A model generated the notes under the pieces. It ran no database searches. It saw only the letters and a list, made by a program, of their open reading frames with translations, and had not been told where the DNA came from. 64,000 bases of DNA from the NCBI RefSeq assembly GCF_001905795.1, contig NZ_LIXJ01000025.1, positions 1 to 64,000 on the forward strand, written 5' to 3'. Source of the stretch: Streptomyces sp. CB01580 (GTDB lineage Bacteria > Actinomycetota > Actinomycetes > Streptomycetales > Streptomycetaceae). Below, in pieces: positions 47,479-55,894 of this stretch. The number at the start of each line of letters is the position of its first letter. Positions within the stretch are counted from its first letter, which is position 1. The translations under genes and the position numbers were made by a program.

Positions 47479-48264
47479 ATGAGCGGAGTTTCAGTGACCA
47501 AGGGCGCCGAGGACGCCGCACCCGCGGCGAACGACCTTGTCGTACTGAGCAACGTCAACAAGCACTTCGGCGCGCTGCATGTGCTCCAGGACATCGACCT
47601 GACCATCGCCCGCGGCGAGGTCGTGGTCGTCATCGGGCCCTCCGGGTCCGGGAAGTCCACGCTGTGCCGCACGATCAACCGCTTGGAGACGATCGACTCG
47701 GGCGACATCTCGATCGACGGCAAGCCGCTGCCGCAGGAGGGCCGGGAGCTGGCACGGCTGCGTGCCGATGTCGGGATGGTTTTCCAGTCGTTCAATCTCT
47801 TCGCGCACAAGACGGTGCTCGAGAACGTGATGCTGGGTCAGATAAAGGTCCGCAAGACCGACAAGAAGGCCGCCGAGGACAAGGCCCGTTCGCTGCTGGA
47901 GCGGGTGGGAGTCGCGACGCAGGCCGACAAGTACCCGGCCCAGCTCTCCGGCGGTCAGCAGCAACGCGTGGCCATCGCCCGGGCGTTGGCGATGGATCCC
48001 AAGGTGATCCTCTTCGACGAGCCGACCTCCGCGCTCGACCCGGAGATGATCAACGAGGTGCTGGACGTCATGCAGCAGCTCGCCCGGGAGGGCATGACGA
48101 TGGTCGTGGTCACGCACGAGATGGGCTTCGCGCGTTCGGCCGCGAACCGGGTCGTCTTCATGGCGGACGGGAAGATCGTCGAAGAGGCCACGCCCGACCA
48201 GTTCTTCAGCAACCCGCGCAGCGACCGGGCCAAGGACTTCCTCTCGAAGATCCTTCACCACTGA
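47479..48264 (+). CDS. gluA: Glutamate ABC transporter, ATP-binding protein
   Basis: ATG 47479 gives 261 residues. Walker A GPSGSGKSTLCRTINRLE, Q-loop VGMVFQSFNLFAHKTVLENV, signature AQLSGGQQQRVAIARALAMD, Walker B VILFDEPTSALDPEM and H-loop VVTHEMGFA are all canonical for polar amino acid importers. It is the first gene of gluABCD, which is collinear with the Corynebacterium glutamicum glutamate uptake operon. A strong stem-loop follows before gluB. Confidence 0.95.
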   Translation: MSGVSVTKGAEDAAPAANDLVVLSNVNKHFGALHVLQDIDLTIARGEVVVVIGPSGSGKSTLCRTINRLETIDSGDISIDGKPLPQEGRELARLRADVGMVFQSFNLFAHKTVLENVMLGQIKVRKTDKKAAEDKARSLLERVGVATQADKYPAQLSGGQQQRVAIARALAMDPKVILFDEPTSALDPEMINEVLDVMQQLAREGMTMVVVTHEMGFARSAANRVVFMADGKIVEEATPDQFFSNPRSDRAKDFLSKILHH

Positions 48265-48280
48265 TCGGAACCGATCGACC

Positions 48281-48310
48281 GGAATCGATCGGCCCGAGCC
48301 GATCGATTCC
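48281..48310 (+). other. Stem-loop between gluA and gluB
   Basis: A perfect 13-bp stem (48281-48293 with 48298-48310) closed by the loop CCGA lies 17 bases after the gluA stop. It probably acts as a partial terminator or mRNA-stabilising element that lets the binding protein be made in excess over the membrane and ATPase subunits. Confidence 0.65.
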
Positions 48311-48371
48311 TCACCGCCGGTCCGTGAACCGGCCGGTCACCCGCATCGCGTCAACTTTAGGGAATGTCATC

Positions 48372-49214
48372 ATGCAGCTTCGTAAGGTCACCGCCGCCTC
48401 GGCCGCCGTGCTCGCTCTCGCCCTGACCGCCACCGCCTGTGGTTCCGACAAGAAGGACGGCGGTTCGGCCGGTTCGGGCAGCGGAAAGATCACCATCGGC
48501 ATCAAGATCGACCAGCCCGGTCTGGGGCTGAAGACGCCGGACGGCAAGTACACCGGCTTCGACGTCGACGTCGCCACGTACGTCGCCAAGGAGCTCGGCT
48601 ACGACGCCAAGGACATCGTCTTCAAGGAGACCAAGAGCGCCGACCGCGAGACGGCGATCGAGCGCGGTGATGTGAAGTTCATCGCCGCCACCTACTCGAT
48701 CAACGACGAGCGTCTGAAGAAGGTCGACTTCGCCGGCCCGTACCTGCTGGCGCACCAGGACATCCTGGTCCGCGCCGACGACGACTCGATCAAGTCGCCG
48801 GAGGACCTGAACAGCAAGAACCTGTGCTCGGTCGCCGGTTCCACCTCGGCACAGAACGTCAAGGACAAGCTGGCCCCGAAGGCGGAGCTCCAGACCTACG
48901 GCGGCTACTCGGAGTGCCTGACCGGCCTGGAGAACAAGGTCATCGACGCCCTGACCACCGACGACTCCATCCTGGCGGGCTACGCCTCGCAGAAGGAGTT
49001 CCAGGGCAAGTTCAAGCTGGCCGGCTTCAAGATGACCAACGAGAACTACGGCATCGGCCTGAAGAAGGGCGACGCCGACCTCAAGAAGAAGATCGACGAC
49101 GCGCTCACCAAGATGGTCTCGGACGGTTCCTGGGACAAGGCCGTGAAGGACAACTTCGGCCCGGCGAACTACAAGAACGAGCCCGCCCCGAAGATCGGCA
49201 ACGTCGTCAAGTGA
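48372..49214 (+). CDS. gluB: Glutamate-binding lipoprotein of ABC transporter
   Basis: ATG 48372 gives 280 residues. The signal peptide ends in lipobox ALTATACGSD (lipidated Cys near residue 23). The family-3 solute-binding fold follows: GIKIDQPGLGLKTPDGKYTG, DVATYVAKELGYD, IAATYSINDERLKKVDFAGP and VIDALTTDDSILAGYAS. It captures glutamate outside the membrane for GluCD/GluA. Confidence 0.94.
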   Translation: MQLRKVTAASAAVLALALTATACGSDKKDGGSAGSGSGKITIGIKIDQPGLGLKTPDGKYTGFDVDVATYVAKELGYDAKDIVFKETKSADRETAIERGDVKFIAATYSINDERLKKVDFAGPYLLAHQDILVRADDDSIKSPEDLNSKNLCSVAGSTSAQNVKDKLAPKAELQTYGGYSECLTGLENKVIDALTTDDSILAGYASQKEFQGKFKLAGFKMTNENYGIGLKKGDADLKKKIDDALTKMVSDGSWDKAVKDNFGPANYKNEPAPKIGNVVK

Positions 49215-49293
49215 AGCAGGGCTGACCGGGCGCGCCGTCCGTGAACGACGGCGCGCCGAGCCCTCCCTCCGACACGCGGAAGCGCGGGAGATC

Positions 49294-49959
49294 GTGTTCG
49301 ACTTTCTTGAAGGTTACGACCTGCTGGGGGCCTTCTGGGTGACGGTGCAGCTCACCGTCTACTCCGCCCTCGGCTCCCTCATATGGGGAACGCTACTGGC
49401 CGGCATGAGGGTCAGCCCGGTCCCCCTGATGCGCGGCTTCGCCACCGCGTACGTCAATGTGGTCCGGAACATTCCGCTGACCGTGATCATTCTGTTCTCG
49501 TCCCTGGGTCTGTACTCGACGCTGGGCGTCAAGCTCGGTGCCGTGGGCACCGAAGACGTCAACTTCCGTCTGGCCGTGCTCGCCCTGGTCGCCTACACCG
49601 CGGCCTTCGTGTGCGAGGCGCTGCGCTCCGGCATCAACACGGTGCCGGTCGGCCAGGCGGAGGCGGCCCGTGCGCTCGGACTGAGCTTCACGCAGGTGCT
49701 GAGCCTGATCATCCTCCCCCAGGCGTTCCGTGCGGTGGTCAACCCGCTGTCCAACGTGCTGATCGCACTGACGAAGAACACCACGGTCGCCTCCGCGATC
49801 GGTGTCATCGAGGCCTCGTACCTGATGAAGGACATGATCGAGGCCGAGGCCCAGCTGATCCTGATCTCGCTGGTCTTCGCGTTCGGCTTCGTCGTTCTGA
49901 CCCTCCCGACCGGCCTGATCCTGGGCTGGGTGAGCAAGAAGGTGGCGGTGAAGCGATGA
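49294..49959 (+). CDS. gluC: Glutamate ABC transporter permease
   Basis: GTG 49294 gives 221 residues with about five transmembrane segments (for example LLGAFWVTVQLTVYSALGSL). The cytoplasmic EAA loop is CEALRSGINTVPVGQAEAAR ALGL. It pairs with GluD to form the membrane channel of the glutamate importer. Its stop codon overlaps the gluD start (ATGA at 49956-49959), giving translational coupling. Confidence 0.93.
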   Translation: MFDFLEGYDLLGAFWVTVQLTVYSALGSLIWGTLLAGMRVSPVPLMRGFATAYVNVVRNIPLTVIILFSSLGLYSTLGVKLGAVGTEDVNFRLAVLALVAYTAAFVCEALRSGINTVPVGQAEAARALGLSFTQVLSLIILPQAFRAVVNPLSNVLIALTKNTTVASAIGVIEASYLMKDMIEAEAQLILISLVFAFGFVVLTLPTGLILGWVSKKVAVKR

Positions 49960-50855
49960 GTTCCGTCCTCTACGACGCCCAGGGACCGCGCGCCAAGCAG
50001 CGGAACGTCCTGTACACGGTGCTGTTCGTCCTGGGCGCCGCGGCCGTGGCGTGGTGGGTGTACGACGGCCTGGCCGAGAAGCACCAGCTCGACTGGATCA
50101 AGTGGGAGCCCTTCTTCACCAGCTCCCAGCCGTGGGAGACGTTCATCTGGCCCGGTCTCCAGAACACGCTCAAAGCGGCGTTCTTCGCCCTGATCATCGC
50201 GCTGCCGCTGGGTGCCCTGTTCGGTATCGGCAGACTGTCGGACCACCGCTGGGTGCGGATGCCGGCCGGCTTCGTCGTGGAGCTCTTCCGCGCCGTGCCC
50301 GTGCTGATCCTGATGATCGTCGCGAACGCGGTGTACGCGGAGTACACCACCATCGACACCGACGTGCGTCCGCTGTACGCCGTGGTGACCGGTCTGGTGC
50401 TGTACAACTTCTCCGTGCTCGCCGAGATCGTGCGGGCCGGCATCGAGTCCCTGCCGAAGGGTCAGGCGGAGGCGGCCAAGGCGCTCGGCATGCGCAAGGG
50501 CCAGGTCATGGTGTTCGTACTGCTGCCACAGGCGGTGACGGCCATGCTGCCGGCGATCGTCAGCCAGCTCGTCGTCATCGTGAAGGACACCGCGCTCGGT
50601 GGCGCCATGATGACCTTCCCCGAGCTGCTGGCGTCGGTCCGTCCGATGAGCGCCAACTACGGCGCCAACACCATCGCGTGCTTCACCGTCATTGCCGTGA
50701 TCTTCGTGGCACTGAACTTCGCGCTCACCTCGTTCGCGAGCTGGCTGGAGCGGTGGCTGCGGCGCAACAAGAAGAGCAAGGGAACCGCGCCGGGGGGCGC
50801 ACCGGAGACCGTCGGTGAGCCGGCGCTCGTCGTCGACGACGGGCGCGCCGTCTGA
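49956..50855 (+). CDS. gluD: Glutamate ABC transporter permease
   Basis: ATG 49956 gives 299 residues, longer than GluC because of an N-terminal cytoplasmic and linker region and a Lys-rich C-terminal tail (RRNKKSKGTAPGG). The EAA loop is EIVRAGIESLPKGQAEAAKA. Five to six transmembrane segments are visible. It is the last gene of the operon and is followed by a perfect 30-bp palindromic terminator. Confidence 0.93.
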   Translation: MSSVLYDAQGPRAKQRNVLYTVLFVLGAAAVAWWVYDGLAEKHQLDWIKWEPFFTSSQPWETFIWPGLQNTLKAAFFALIIALPLGALFGIGRLSDHRWVRMPAGFVVELFRAVPVLILMIVANAVYAEYTTIDTDVRPLYAVVTGLVLYNFSVLAEIVRAGIESLPKGQAEAAKALGMRKGQVMVFVLLPQAVTAMLPAIVSQLVVIVKDTALGGAMMTFPELLASVRPMSANYGANTIACFTVIAVIFVALNFALTSFASWLERWLRRNKKSKGTAPGGAPETVGEPALVVDDGRAV

Positions 50856-50878
50856 CGGTTCGTCGCATCGTATGCCTG

Positions 50879-50908
50879 AGGGGCGGTGGCTGATCAGCCA
50901 CCGCCCCT
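50879..50908. terminator. Terminator of gluABCD
   Basis: A 30-base perfect palindrome (15-bp arms, centre at 50893/50894) starts 23 bases after the gluD stop. No U tract follows. Confidence 0.85.
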
Positions 50909-51082
50909 CGCCGTCGTCCGGCGTCGCTTGACGCGGGCACCGGCAGTAGGTTGCATACGTTCTGTGATCGCGCCCCCTGCACCCTTCGCCGCCACACCTC
51001 CTCCATGCCCTGTCACGGTGCCGGGCCGTGCCTTTCTGCCGCCCGTGTCCGCACCGAGCGCCCCGGTCCGAGGAGTTGCCCC

Positions 51083-52723
51083 GTGGACCCGGTGATCGTC
51101 GTCGGCGCGGGACCGGTCGGTCTGGCGCTGTCGCTCGCCCTCGCCGCCCAGGGTGTGCCCTCCGTTCTCCTCGACGAGGACCCGGGCCGGGACGAGACGC
51201 GCCCCGCTCGGACCGTGATCCTGCGCGAGGACACCGCTGACCTGGTCGAACGGCTGGGCTGCACGGCGCTTGGGCACGAGGGCGCGCGGTGGTCCGGGTG
51301 GCGGTCCATGCGGCGCAGGCAACTGGTGCGTGAACTGCCCCTGGGCACGGGCGAAGGCCGGGGCCGGGACGAGGACGTCGCCGACGACGATCCGCCGCCC
51401 CCCTCCCCCGTCCACCTGCCGCAGCACACCCTGACCCGCGGACTGCGGGACGCGGTCGCCACGCAGGAACTCGTACGGGTGGTGCCGTACAGCCGGGTCG
51501 ACCGGCTCGAACAGGACGCCACCGGCGTCACGGTGCACACCAGGGAGCCGAACGCCACGTGGTGGCGCGGGAGTTACGTGGTGGGCTGCGACGGCGCCCG
51601 GTCCACCGTGCGCAAGCTCCTCGACATCCGCTTCCCGGGACGCACGGCGGTGGAGCGCCATGCCGTCGCCGCGCTGCGCACCGAACTCCCCTGGCCGGGG
51701 CAGGCCGTGCTGCACCGGCTGCCGCCGTGGCGCACCGGCGGCGCCGAGGTGACCGCGCGTCCGCTCCCGGACGGCGTCTGGCGGCTGGACTGGCTGCTGC
51801 CGCCGCGCGGCGAACTGGTCACCCCGGACGCCCTGATCACCCGCATCCGGGACACCCTGGCCGGCTGGTGCGGCGAGACGCCGCCGTACGAACTGCTGGA
51901 CACCGGCGTGTACACGCTGCACCACCGGCTCGCCCTGCGCTGGCGGGCCGACCGGGCCTTCCTGGCCGGGGACGCCGCCCATCTGCTGGGCGCGCTGGGC
52001 ACCCAGGGGCTCGACGAGGGGGTGCGGGACGCCGAGAACCTCGCCTGGAAACTGGCGCACGCCTGGCACCAGGGCGCCTCGGACGTGCTGCTCGACAGCT
52101 ATCAGGCGGAACGGCGGGCCGCGGTGGCCGCGCGGCTGCGGGCCGCCGACCAGTCACTCCCGGTCCTGCGCGGCGGCGGGGGACTGCGGACCCTGGTCCC
52201 GGGGAGCGCACGGGGGCACGACTCCTTGCTCATGGACGGGCATCTGGGCCGGGGCCCCCTCGGCGCGCCCCCTTCGTACTCGCATTCGCCCCTTGCGCCC
52301 GCGCATGCCGAGGCGCACACCTCCGTGGGTACGCCCCCCGGTGCGCCGGTCATCGATGTGCGGGTGACGGCGCCCGACGGAACGACCGTACGGCTGCGCG
52401 AGCGGCTGGGGCTGGGGAACCTCCTGGTGCTCCTGGTGGCACCCGGCACCGGGGTGTGGGAACGGCGGCACTGGATGACCGCGGGGGTCATGCCCCGACT
52501 CGCCACGGCGGTCGACGCACTGCCGGTGCGGAGCGAACTTCTGGTGACGGAGAGCTATCCGGGGGCATCGGCGCACACCGTCCTGCTGATCAGGCCCGAC
52601 GGTCATCTCGTGGCATCGTTCGGCGGAGTGCGGCCCCGGGAGCTCCACGCGGCGGCGGACGCGGTACGCGGCGGGGCGGTGCACACCACCGAGTGCTCCG
52701 ACCGGACGGTGGACGTCAATTGA
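51083..52723 (+). CDS. FAD-dependent aromatic monooxygenase (PheA/TetX-like)
   Basis: GTG 51083 with AGGAG 7 bases upstream gives 546 residues. FAD motifs are complete: VIVVGAGPVGLALSLALAAQ (GxGxxG), GSYVVGCDGARSTVRKLL (DG motif) and RADRAFLAGDAAHLLGALGT (GD motif). The C-terminal 130 residues form the thioredoxin-like domain of phenol hydroxylase-type enzymes. The protein would hydroxylate an aromatic or polyketide substrate using NAD(P)H and oxygen. An inserted acidic/Pro segment (GEGRGRDEDVADDDPPPPSP, about residue 92-111) is unusual. No biosynthetic cluster is adjacent. Confidence 0.88.
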   Translation: MDPVIVVGAGPVGLALSLALAAQGVPSVLLDEDPGRDETRPARTVILREDTADLVERLGCTALGHEGARWSGWRSMRRRQLVRELPLGTGEGRGRDEDVADDDPPPPSPVHLPQHTLTRGLRDAVATQELVRVVPYSRVDRLEQDATGVTVHTREPNATWWRGSYVVGCDGARSTVRKLLDIRFPGRTAVERHAVAALRTELPWPGQAVLHRLPPWRTGGAEVTARPLPDGVWRLDWLLPPRGELVTPDALITRIRDTLAGWCGETPPYELLDTGVYTLHHRLALRWRADRAFLAGDAAHLLGALGTQGLDEGVRDAENLAWKLAHAWHQGASDVLLDSYQAERRAAVAARLRAADQSLPVLRGGGGLRTLVPGSARGHDSLLMDGHLGRGPLGAPPSYSHSPLAPAHAEAHTSVGTPPGAPVIDVRVTAPDGTTVRLRERLGLGNLLVLLVAPGTGVWERRHWMTAGVMPRLATAVDALPVRSELLVTESYPGASAHTVLLIRPDGHLVASFGGVRPRELHAAADAVRGGAVHTTECSDRTVDVN

Positions 52724-52755
52724 CCGCTGCCGGTCCGCGTGGTGTACTCCGGAAC

Positions 52756-52842
52756 GTGACCGACACCGATGTGCGCCTGTGGCGGAGGGTCCATATGGAC
52801 CTCGTCCGCTATGCGGGCTGCATGTGTCGCCCGTCCTGCTGA
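52756..52842 (+). CDS. Putative leader peptide with C-terminal cysteines
   Basis: GTG 52756 to TGA 52840-52842 encodes 28 residues starting MTDTDVRLWRRVHMDLVR and ending GCMCRPSC. The RR-x-H-x-DL-R core and Cys-rich end match the short actinobacterial leader peptides found before sulphur and cysteine genes. Ribosome pausing at the three Cys codons could couple cysteinyl-tRNA level to expression of the cysteine dioxygenase gene 75 bp downstream. This gene is too short for ordinary ORF calling. Confidence 0.75.
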   Translation: MTDTDVRLWRRVHMDLVRYAGCMCRPSC

Positions 52843-52916
52843 CTCGCCCCTCTCCTGCCGCGCCGTGCGCTCTTCCGTACGGCGTGCGCCCGCGCGAACC
52901 TTCAGGACGGCTCTCC

Positions 52917-53546
52917 TTGTCTGCTCCTTCCACACCCTCCGCACCCCTGCCCGCCTCCACCGGTACCGAGTCCGTTTCCGGCTCGTCGGCCCGCACGGGT
53001 TCCGTTACGACGGCCACCGGTCCGGGTGCCGTCTCCGGGCCGACGACCGGTTCCGGTCCGTCGTCCGCCGAACTGCTCGACTTCGTCCGCCGGGCGGCCG
53101 CCGACCCCCGCATCGTCGCCTCGCTCCCCCTCGACCCCGAAGGGCGCACCTGGCTCCCGCTCGACGGCCCCGGCGGCAGTGAGGCGTGGCTGATCGGCTG
53201 GCCACCGGGCAGCGGCACCGGCTGGCACGACCACGCCGACTCGATCGGCGCATTCACCACCGCGACCGGCACCCTCAAGGAGTACTCGCTCGCCGCCCGG
53301 CTGCCCACCGACGGCTGGAAGACCCTGGAGCTCACCGACGGCATCGACCGTTCCCGTGTGCTGACCGCCGGTCGGGGCAGGACCTTCGGCCGTCACCACG
53401 TCCACGAGGTGCTGAACGAGTCCGCCACGGAGCATGCCGTCTCCGTCCACGCGTACTTCCCACCGCTGCCCCGGATCCGGCGCTACAGCCGAAACGGTTC
53501 CGTGCTCCGCCTCGAACAGGTGGAACGGCCGGAGGACTGGCAGTGA
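52917..53546 (+). CDS. Cysteine dioxygenase family protein
   Basis: A TTG at 52917, 11 bases after AGGA, is the most plausible start (209 residues); an upstream in-frame GTG at 52791 overlaps the leader peptide. The first 50 residues are Ser/Thr/Gly-rich and probably disordered. The cupin metal site is GSGTGWHDHADSIGAF (His-x-His) and FGRHHVHEVLNESATEHAVS. It would oxidise L-cysteine to cysteine sulphinate with an iron centre. Its stop overlaps the rhodanese start (GTGA at 53543-53546), and a Cys-ended leader peptide precedes it. Confidence 0.85.
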   Translation: MSAPSTPSAPLPASTGTESVSGSSARTGSVTTATGPGAVSGPTTGSGPSSAELLDFVRRAAADPRIVASLPLDPEGRTWLPLDGPGGSEAWLIGWPPGSGTGWHDHADSIGAFTTATGTLKEYSLAARLPTDGWKTLELTDGIDRSRVLTAGRGRTFGRHHVHEVLNESATEHAVSVHAYFPPLPRIRRYSRNGSVLRLEQVERPEDWQ

Positions 53547-54031
53547 GCCACAGGCGCGCGGCCGGATCCGAACCGGTCGGCCGCACGAGCGGGTCGGAAC
53601 CGATTGGCCGCACGAGCGGGTCGGAACCGGTCGATCGCACGAGCGGGTCGGGACCCGTCGGCGTCGATGAACTGCTGGAACGTGTCCGGTCCGGGTTCGT
53701 CAGGGTGGGTCCGCGGGAGGCCGCCGCCGCGGCCGGGGACGGGGCACTGCTCGTCGACATCCGCTACGCACAACTGCGGGAGCGGGACGGGTTGATCCCC
53801 GGAGCACTGGTCGTCGAACGCAATGAACTGGAGTGGCGGCTGGACCCGTGGGGAAGCCACCGACTGCCGGAGGCGGTGGGCCACGACCTGCGGATCGTGG
53901 TGGTCTGCGACGAGGGCTACGCGTCGAGTCTCGCCGTCGCGTCCCTGCGGCAGCTCGGGCTGCACCGGGCGACGGACCTGATCGGCGGCTTCCAGGCCTG
54001 GCGCGCGGCGGGGCTTCCCGTGGATGTGTGA
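53543..54031 (+). CDS. Rhodanese-like sulphurtransferase with N-terminal repeats
   Basis: GTG 53543, overlapping the previous stop, gives 162 residues. Residues 8-40 are repeats of a nine-residue unit (SEPVGRTSG). The rhodanese domain follows: RYAQLRERDGLIPGALVVER, then active-site Cys in VVVCDEGYASSLAVASL and GGFQAWRAAGLPV. It would transfer sulphane sulphur, for example to cyanide, glutathione or another thiol. Overlap with cysteine dioxygenase indicates a joint role in cysteine or sulphur catabolism. Confidence 0.85.
   Translation: MSHRRAAGSEPVGRTSGSEPIGRTSGSEPVDRTSGSGPVGVDELLERVRSGFVRVGPREAAAAAGDGALLVDIRYAQLRERDGLIPGALVVERNELEWRLDPWGSHRLPEAVGHDLRIVVVCDEGYASSLAVASLRQLGLHRATDLIGGFQAWRAAGLPVDV
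53559..53665 (+). repeat. 27-bp coding tandem repeats in rhodanese gene
   Basis: About four imperfect copies of a 27-base unit containing CGCACGAGCGGGTCGGAACC encode the SEPVGRTSG repeats. Length changes in units of 27 keep the reading frame. Confidence 0.8.
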
Positions 54032-54285
54032 CGGGCACGGGCGACGCGGACTGGCACACGGGGGCGGAATCACGATCACCACCGGCGCCGTGTACGTGCG
54101 CCGCGTGGGTCCGGAACCGTCCGAATCGTCCGGTCCCCCACGTCACGGGCGGCAGCTCCGTATCCCTCGTCCGTCCCTCGAATCCGTCGCGAAACACCCG
54201 AACGCCGCACCCCGGTGGAGCGATCTCCGCTCACGGCGGACATTCGGCTCAACGCCGAGAACGACGTGACGGAGGCACCGCGCCC

Positions 54286-54945
54286 ATGCCGACCCCCTTC
54301 CCCACCGCCCCCGCTCCCGCCCCGACCCCCGATCTGCTCGATGCCCAGGTCGTTCGTCTGTACGACACCGAGGCATGGCGGCAGATCGTCTCCGGCTGGG
54401 ACCTCACGGCTTCCGAGCCGGTGCCCCTGCCCTCCCCCGGGGCCGCGGAGCAGGCGCCGGGACCTGGACCGACGGACTGGCGCGCCCTGCTGTCCGTACC
54501 CGTCGACCGGCTCATCGCCGAATCCGTCCGGGCCCTGCCCGCCGCCGCACCGCGCGAGCGGCCCCTTCCCGGGCGGCTGGGCGCGATCCTCCCCGACCGG
54601 CTGCACTCCTGGCGCCGCATCGGACAGCCCGATGTGCGGCCCTCCACTCATCTCGCCCACGCGCGAAGGATCCTGACCGAGTGGGGCTGGCAGAACACGC
54701 CCTACAAACTCCGCAACGCCCGCGGGGCACGGTGCGTCTGCGGCGCCCTCCTCACCGCACACCGTCTGGGCTACGGCTCCCTGGACACCGTGGACCGGGC
54801 GGGCGCGTGGCTCGTCACCGAGCTCCGCTCCCGGGGCTGGACCGGTCTGATCGGTCCGTGGAACCGCCACCCCGGCCGTACCGCCGAGGAGGCACTCGCC
54901 CTGGTCGACGCCACCATCGCCCGCGCCGCCCGTGCCGGTCAGTGA
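54286..54945 (+). CDS. DUF6197-like protein
   Basis: ATG 54286, with GGAGG about 12 bases upstream, gives 219 residues. The N-terminal half is Pro/Ala-rich with DLLDAQVVRLYDTEAWRQIV. The C-terminal half contains STHLAHARRILTEWGWQNTP, then RGARCVCGALLTAHRLGYGS and GPWNRHPGRTAEEALALVDA. This pattern (Gly-Trp, Cys-x-Cys-Gly-Ala, Trp-Asn-x-x-Pro-Gly-Arg-Thr) fits DUF6197, a family of unknown function common in actinomycetes and their phages. No neighbouring gene is on the same strand within an operon distance. Confidence 0.65.
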   Translation: MPTPFPTAPAPAPTPDLLDAQVVRLYDTEAWRQIVSGWDLTASEPVPLPSPGAAEQAPGPGPTDWRALLSVPVDRLIAESVRALPAAAPRERPLPGRLGAILPDRLHSWRRIGQPDVRPSTHLAHARRILTEWGWQNTPYKLRNARGARCVCGALLTAHRLGYGSLDTVDRAGAWLVTELRSRGWTGLIGPWNRHPGRTAEEALALVDATIARAARAGQ

Positions 54946-55005
54946 AGGCGCCAGGTCCACGACGACGGCCGGGAAACGGAGCCGTGTCCCGGCACAGCCG
55001 CTGCG

Positions 55006-55737
55006 TCACGCCCCGGTGCCGCCCGGGGCGAGCAGGGCGTCGACCACATCGCGCAGCGGGTCTCCGAGGTCCTTCTCGGTGGCCGACGCGAGCGGCTCCA
55101 GGCCGCGGGAGGCACGCAGCACCGTGATGCCGAAGGCCACGGACAGCACCAGTTGCGCGCGCAGGAGCAGTTGGTCGCCGCCGGGGGCGTCGGGCCGCCA
55201 TCCGGCCGCCGAGGCGAGCCGCTCGCTGAACGTTCGCAGCAGGCCGGTGCGCATCCGCTCGGTGCGCTCGTCACCGGAGGAACGCAGTAGCAGGAGGAGC
55301 GCGTCCCTGGGAGCGTCCGAGGCGAGCACACCCGCGGTGTGACCGCTGATGACCTCCGGGATCTGTCCCAGGTCGGCGACCGTGCCCGCCTCGCGGGAGA
55401 GTTCGCCGATGACCGCCTTCAGACAGGCTTCGAAGAGACCTTCCTTGGACCGGAAGTAGCGGTTGATGAGCGCGACGTTGACACCGGCGTCGTCGGCGAT
55501 GTCGCGCACGGTGGTGGCCGCGTATCCGTCGTGCGCGAAGCGGCGACGGGCCGATTCGAGCAGGAGCGCACGGGTCCTGGCGCCGGTGCCCCGCCGGACT
55601 GTCTGCGGCGTACCGGCCGTCGCAGCCGGGGGCGTGGCGCCGGCGGACGACGCAGGACCGGTGGTCGCCGCGGACGGCGCGGGACCGGTCGTCGACGACT
55701 CGGGCGACGGGTCGTCCGGGGAACTGCTGGCTCTCAT
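55006..55737 (-). CDS. TetR family transcriptional regulator
   Basis: ATG 55737 gives 243 residues. A Pro/Ala/Ser-rich N terminus of about 48 residues precedes the TetR DNA-binding domain: ALLLESARRRFAHDGYAATT, VRDIADDAGVNVALINRYFR and SKEGLFEACLKAVIGEL. The rest is the ligand-binding helical domain, unlike any specific relative I can name. It is divergent from the MFS transporter gene, with two palindromic operators between them, so it probably represses both. Confidence 0.92.
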   Translation of the reverse strand: MRASSSPDDPSPESSTTGPAPSAATTGPASSAGATPPAATAGTPQTVRRGTGARTRALLLESARRRFAHDGYAATTVRDIADDAGVNVALINRYFRSKEGLFEACLKAVIGELSREAGTVADLGQIPEVISGHTAGVLASDAPRDALLLLLRSSGDERTERMRTGLLRTFSERLASAAGWRPDAPGGDQLLLRAQLVLSVAFGITVLRASRGLEPLASATEKDLGDPLRDVVDALLAPGGTGA

Positions 55738-55777
55738 TGCTGTCCTCTCTCCACCCGAACGGTACGTCCACCGCCAT

Positions 55778-55838
55778 GTAAACAAATGTTGACCACACGC
55801 CCGGGCCTGCTCTAGCGTCTATGTAAGCAGATGTTTAC
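55778..55838. promoter_or_regulatory. Two TetR-type operators
   Basis: GTAAACAAATGTTGAC (55778-55793) and GTAAGCAGATGTTTAC (55823-55838) are two copies of the palindrome GTAARCA-NN-TGTTKAC, with starts 45 bp apart, between the divergent TetR and MFS genes. They are the most AT-rich bases of the region and the obvious binding sites for the regulator at 55006-55737. Confidence 0.85.
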
Positions 55839-55894
55839 TTATGGCCCCGGCGAGCGGATCGAGCCCGGCGGCCCCTCACTTCCTGGAGTCCCGA

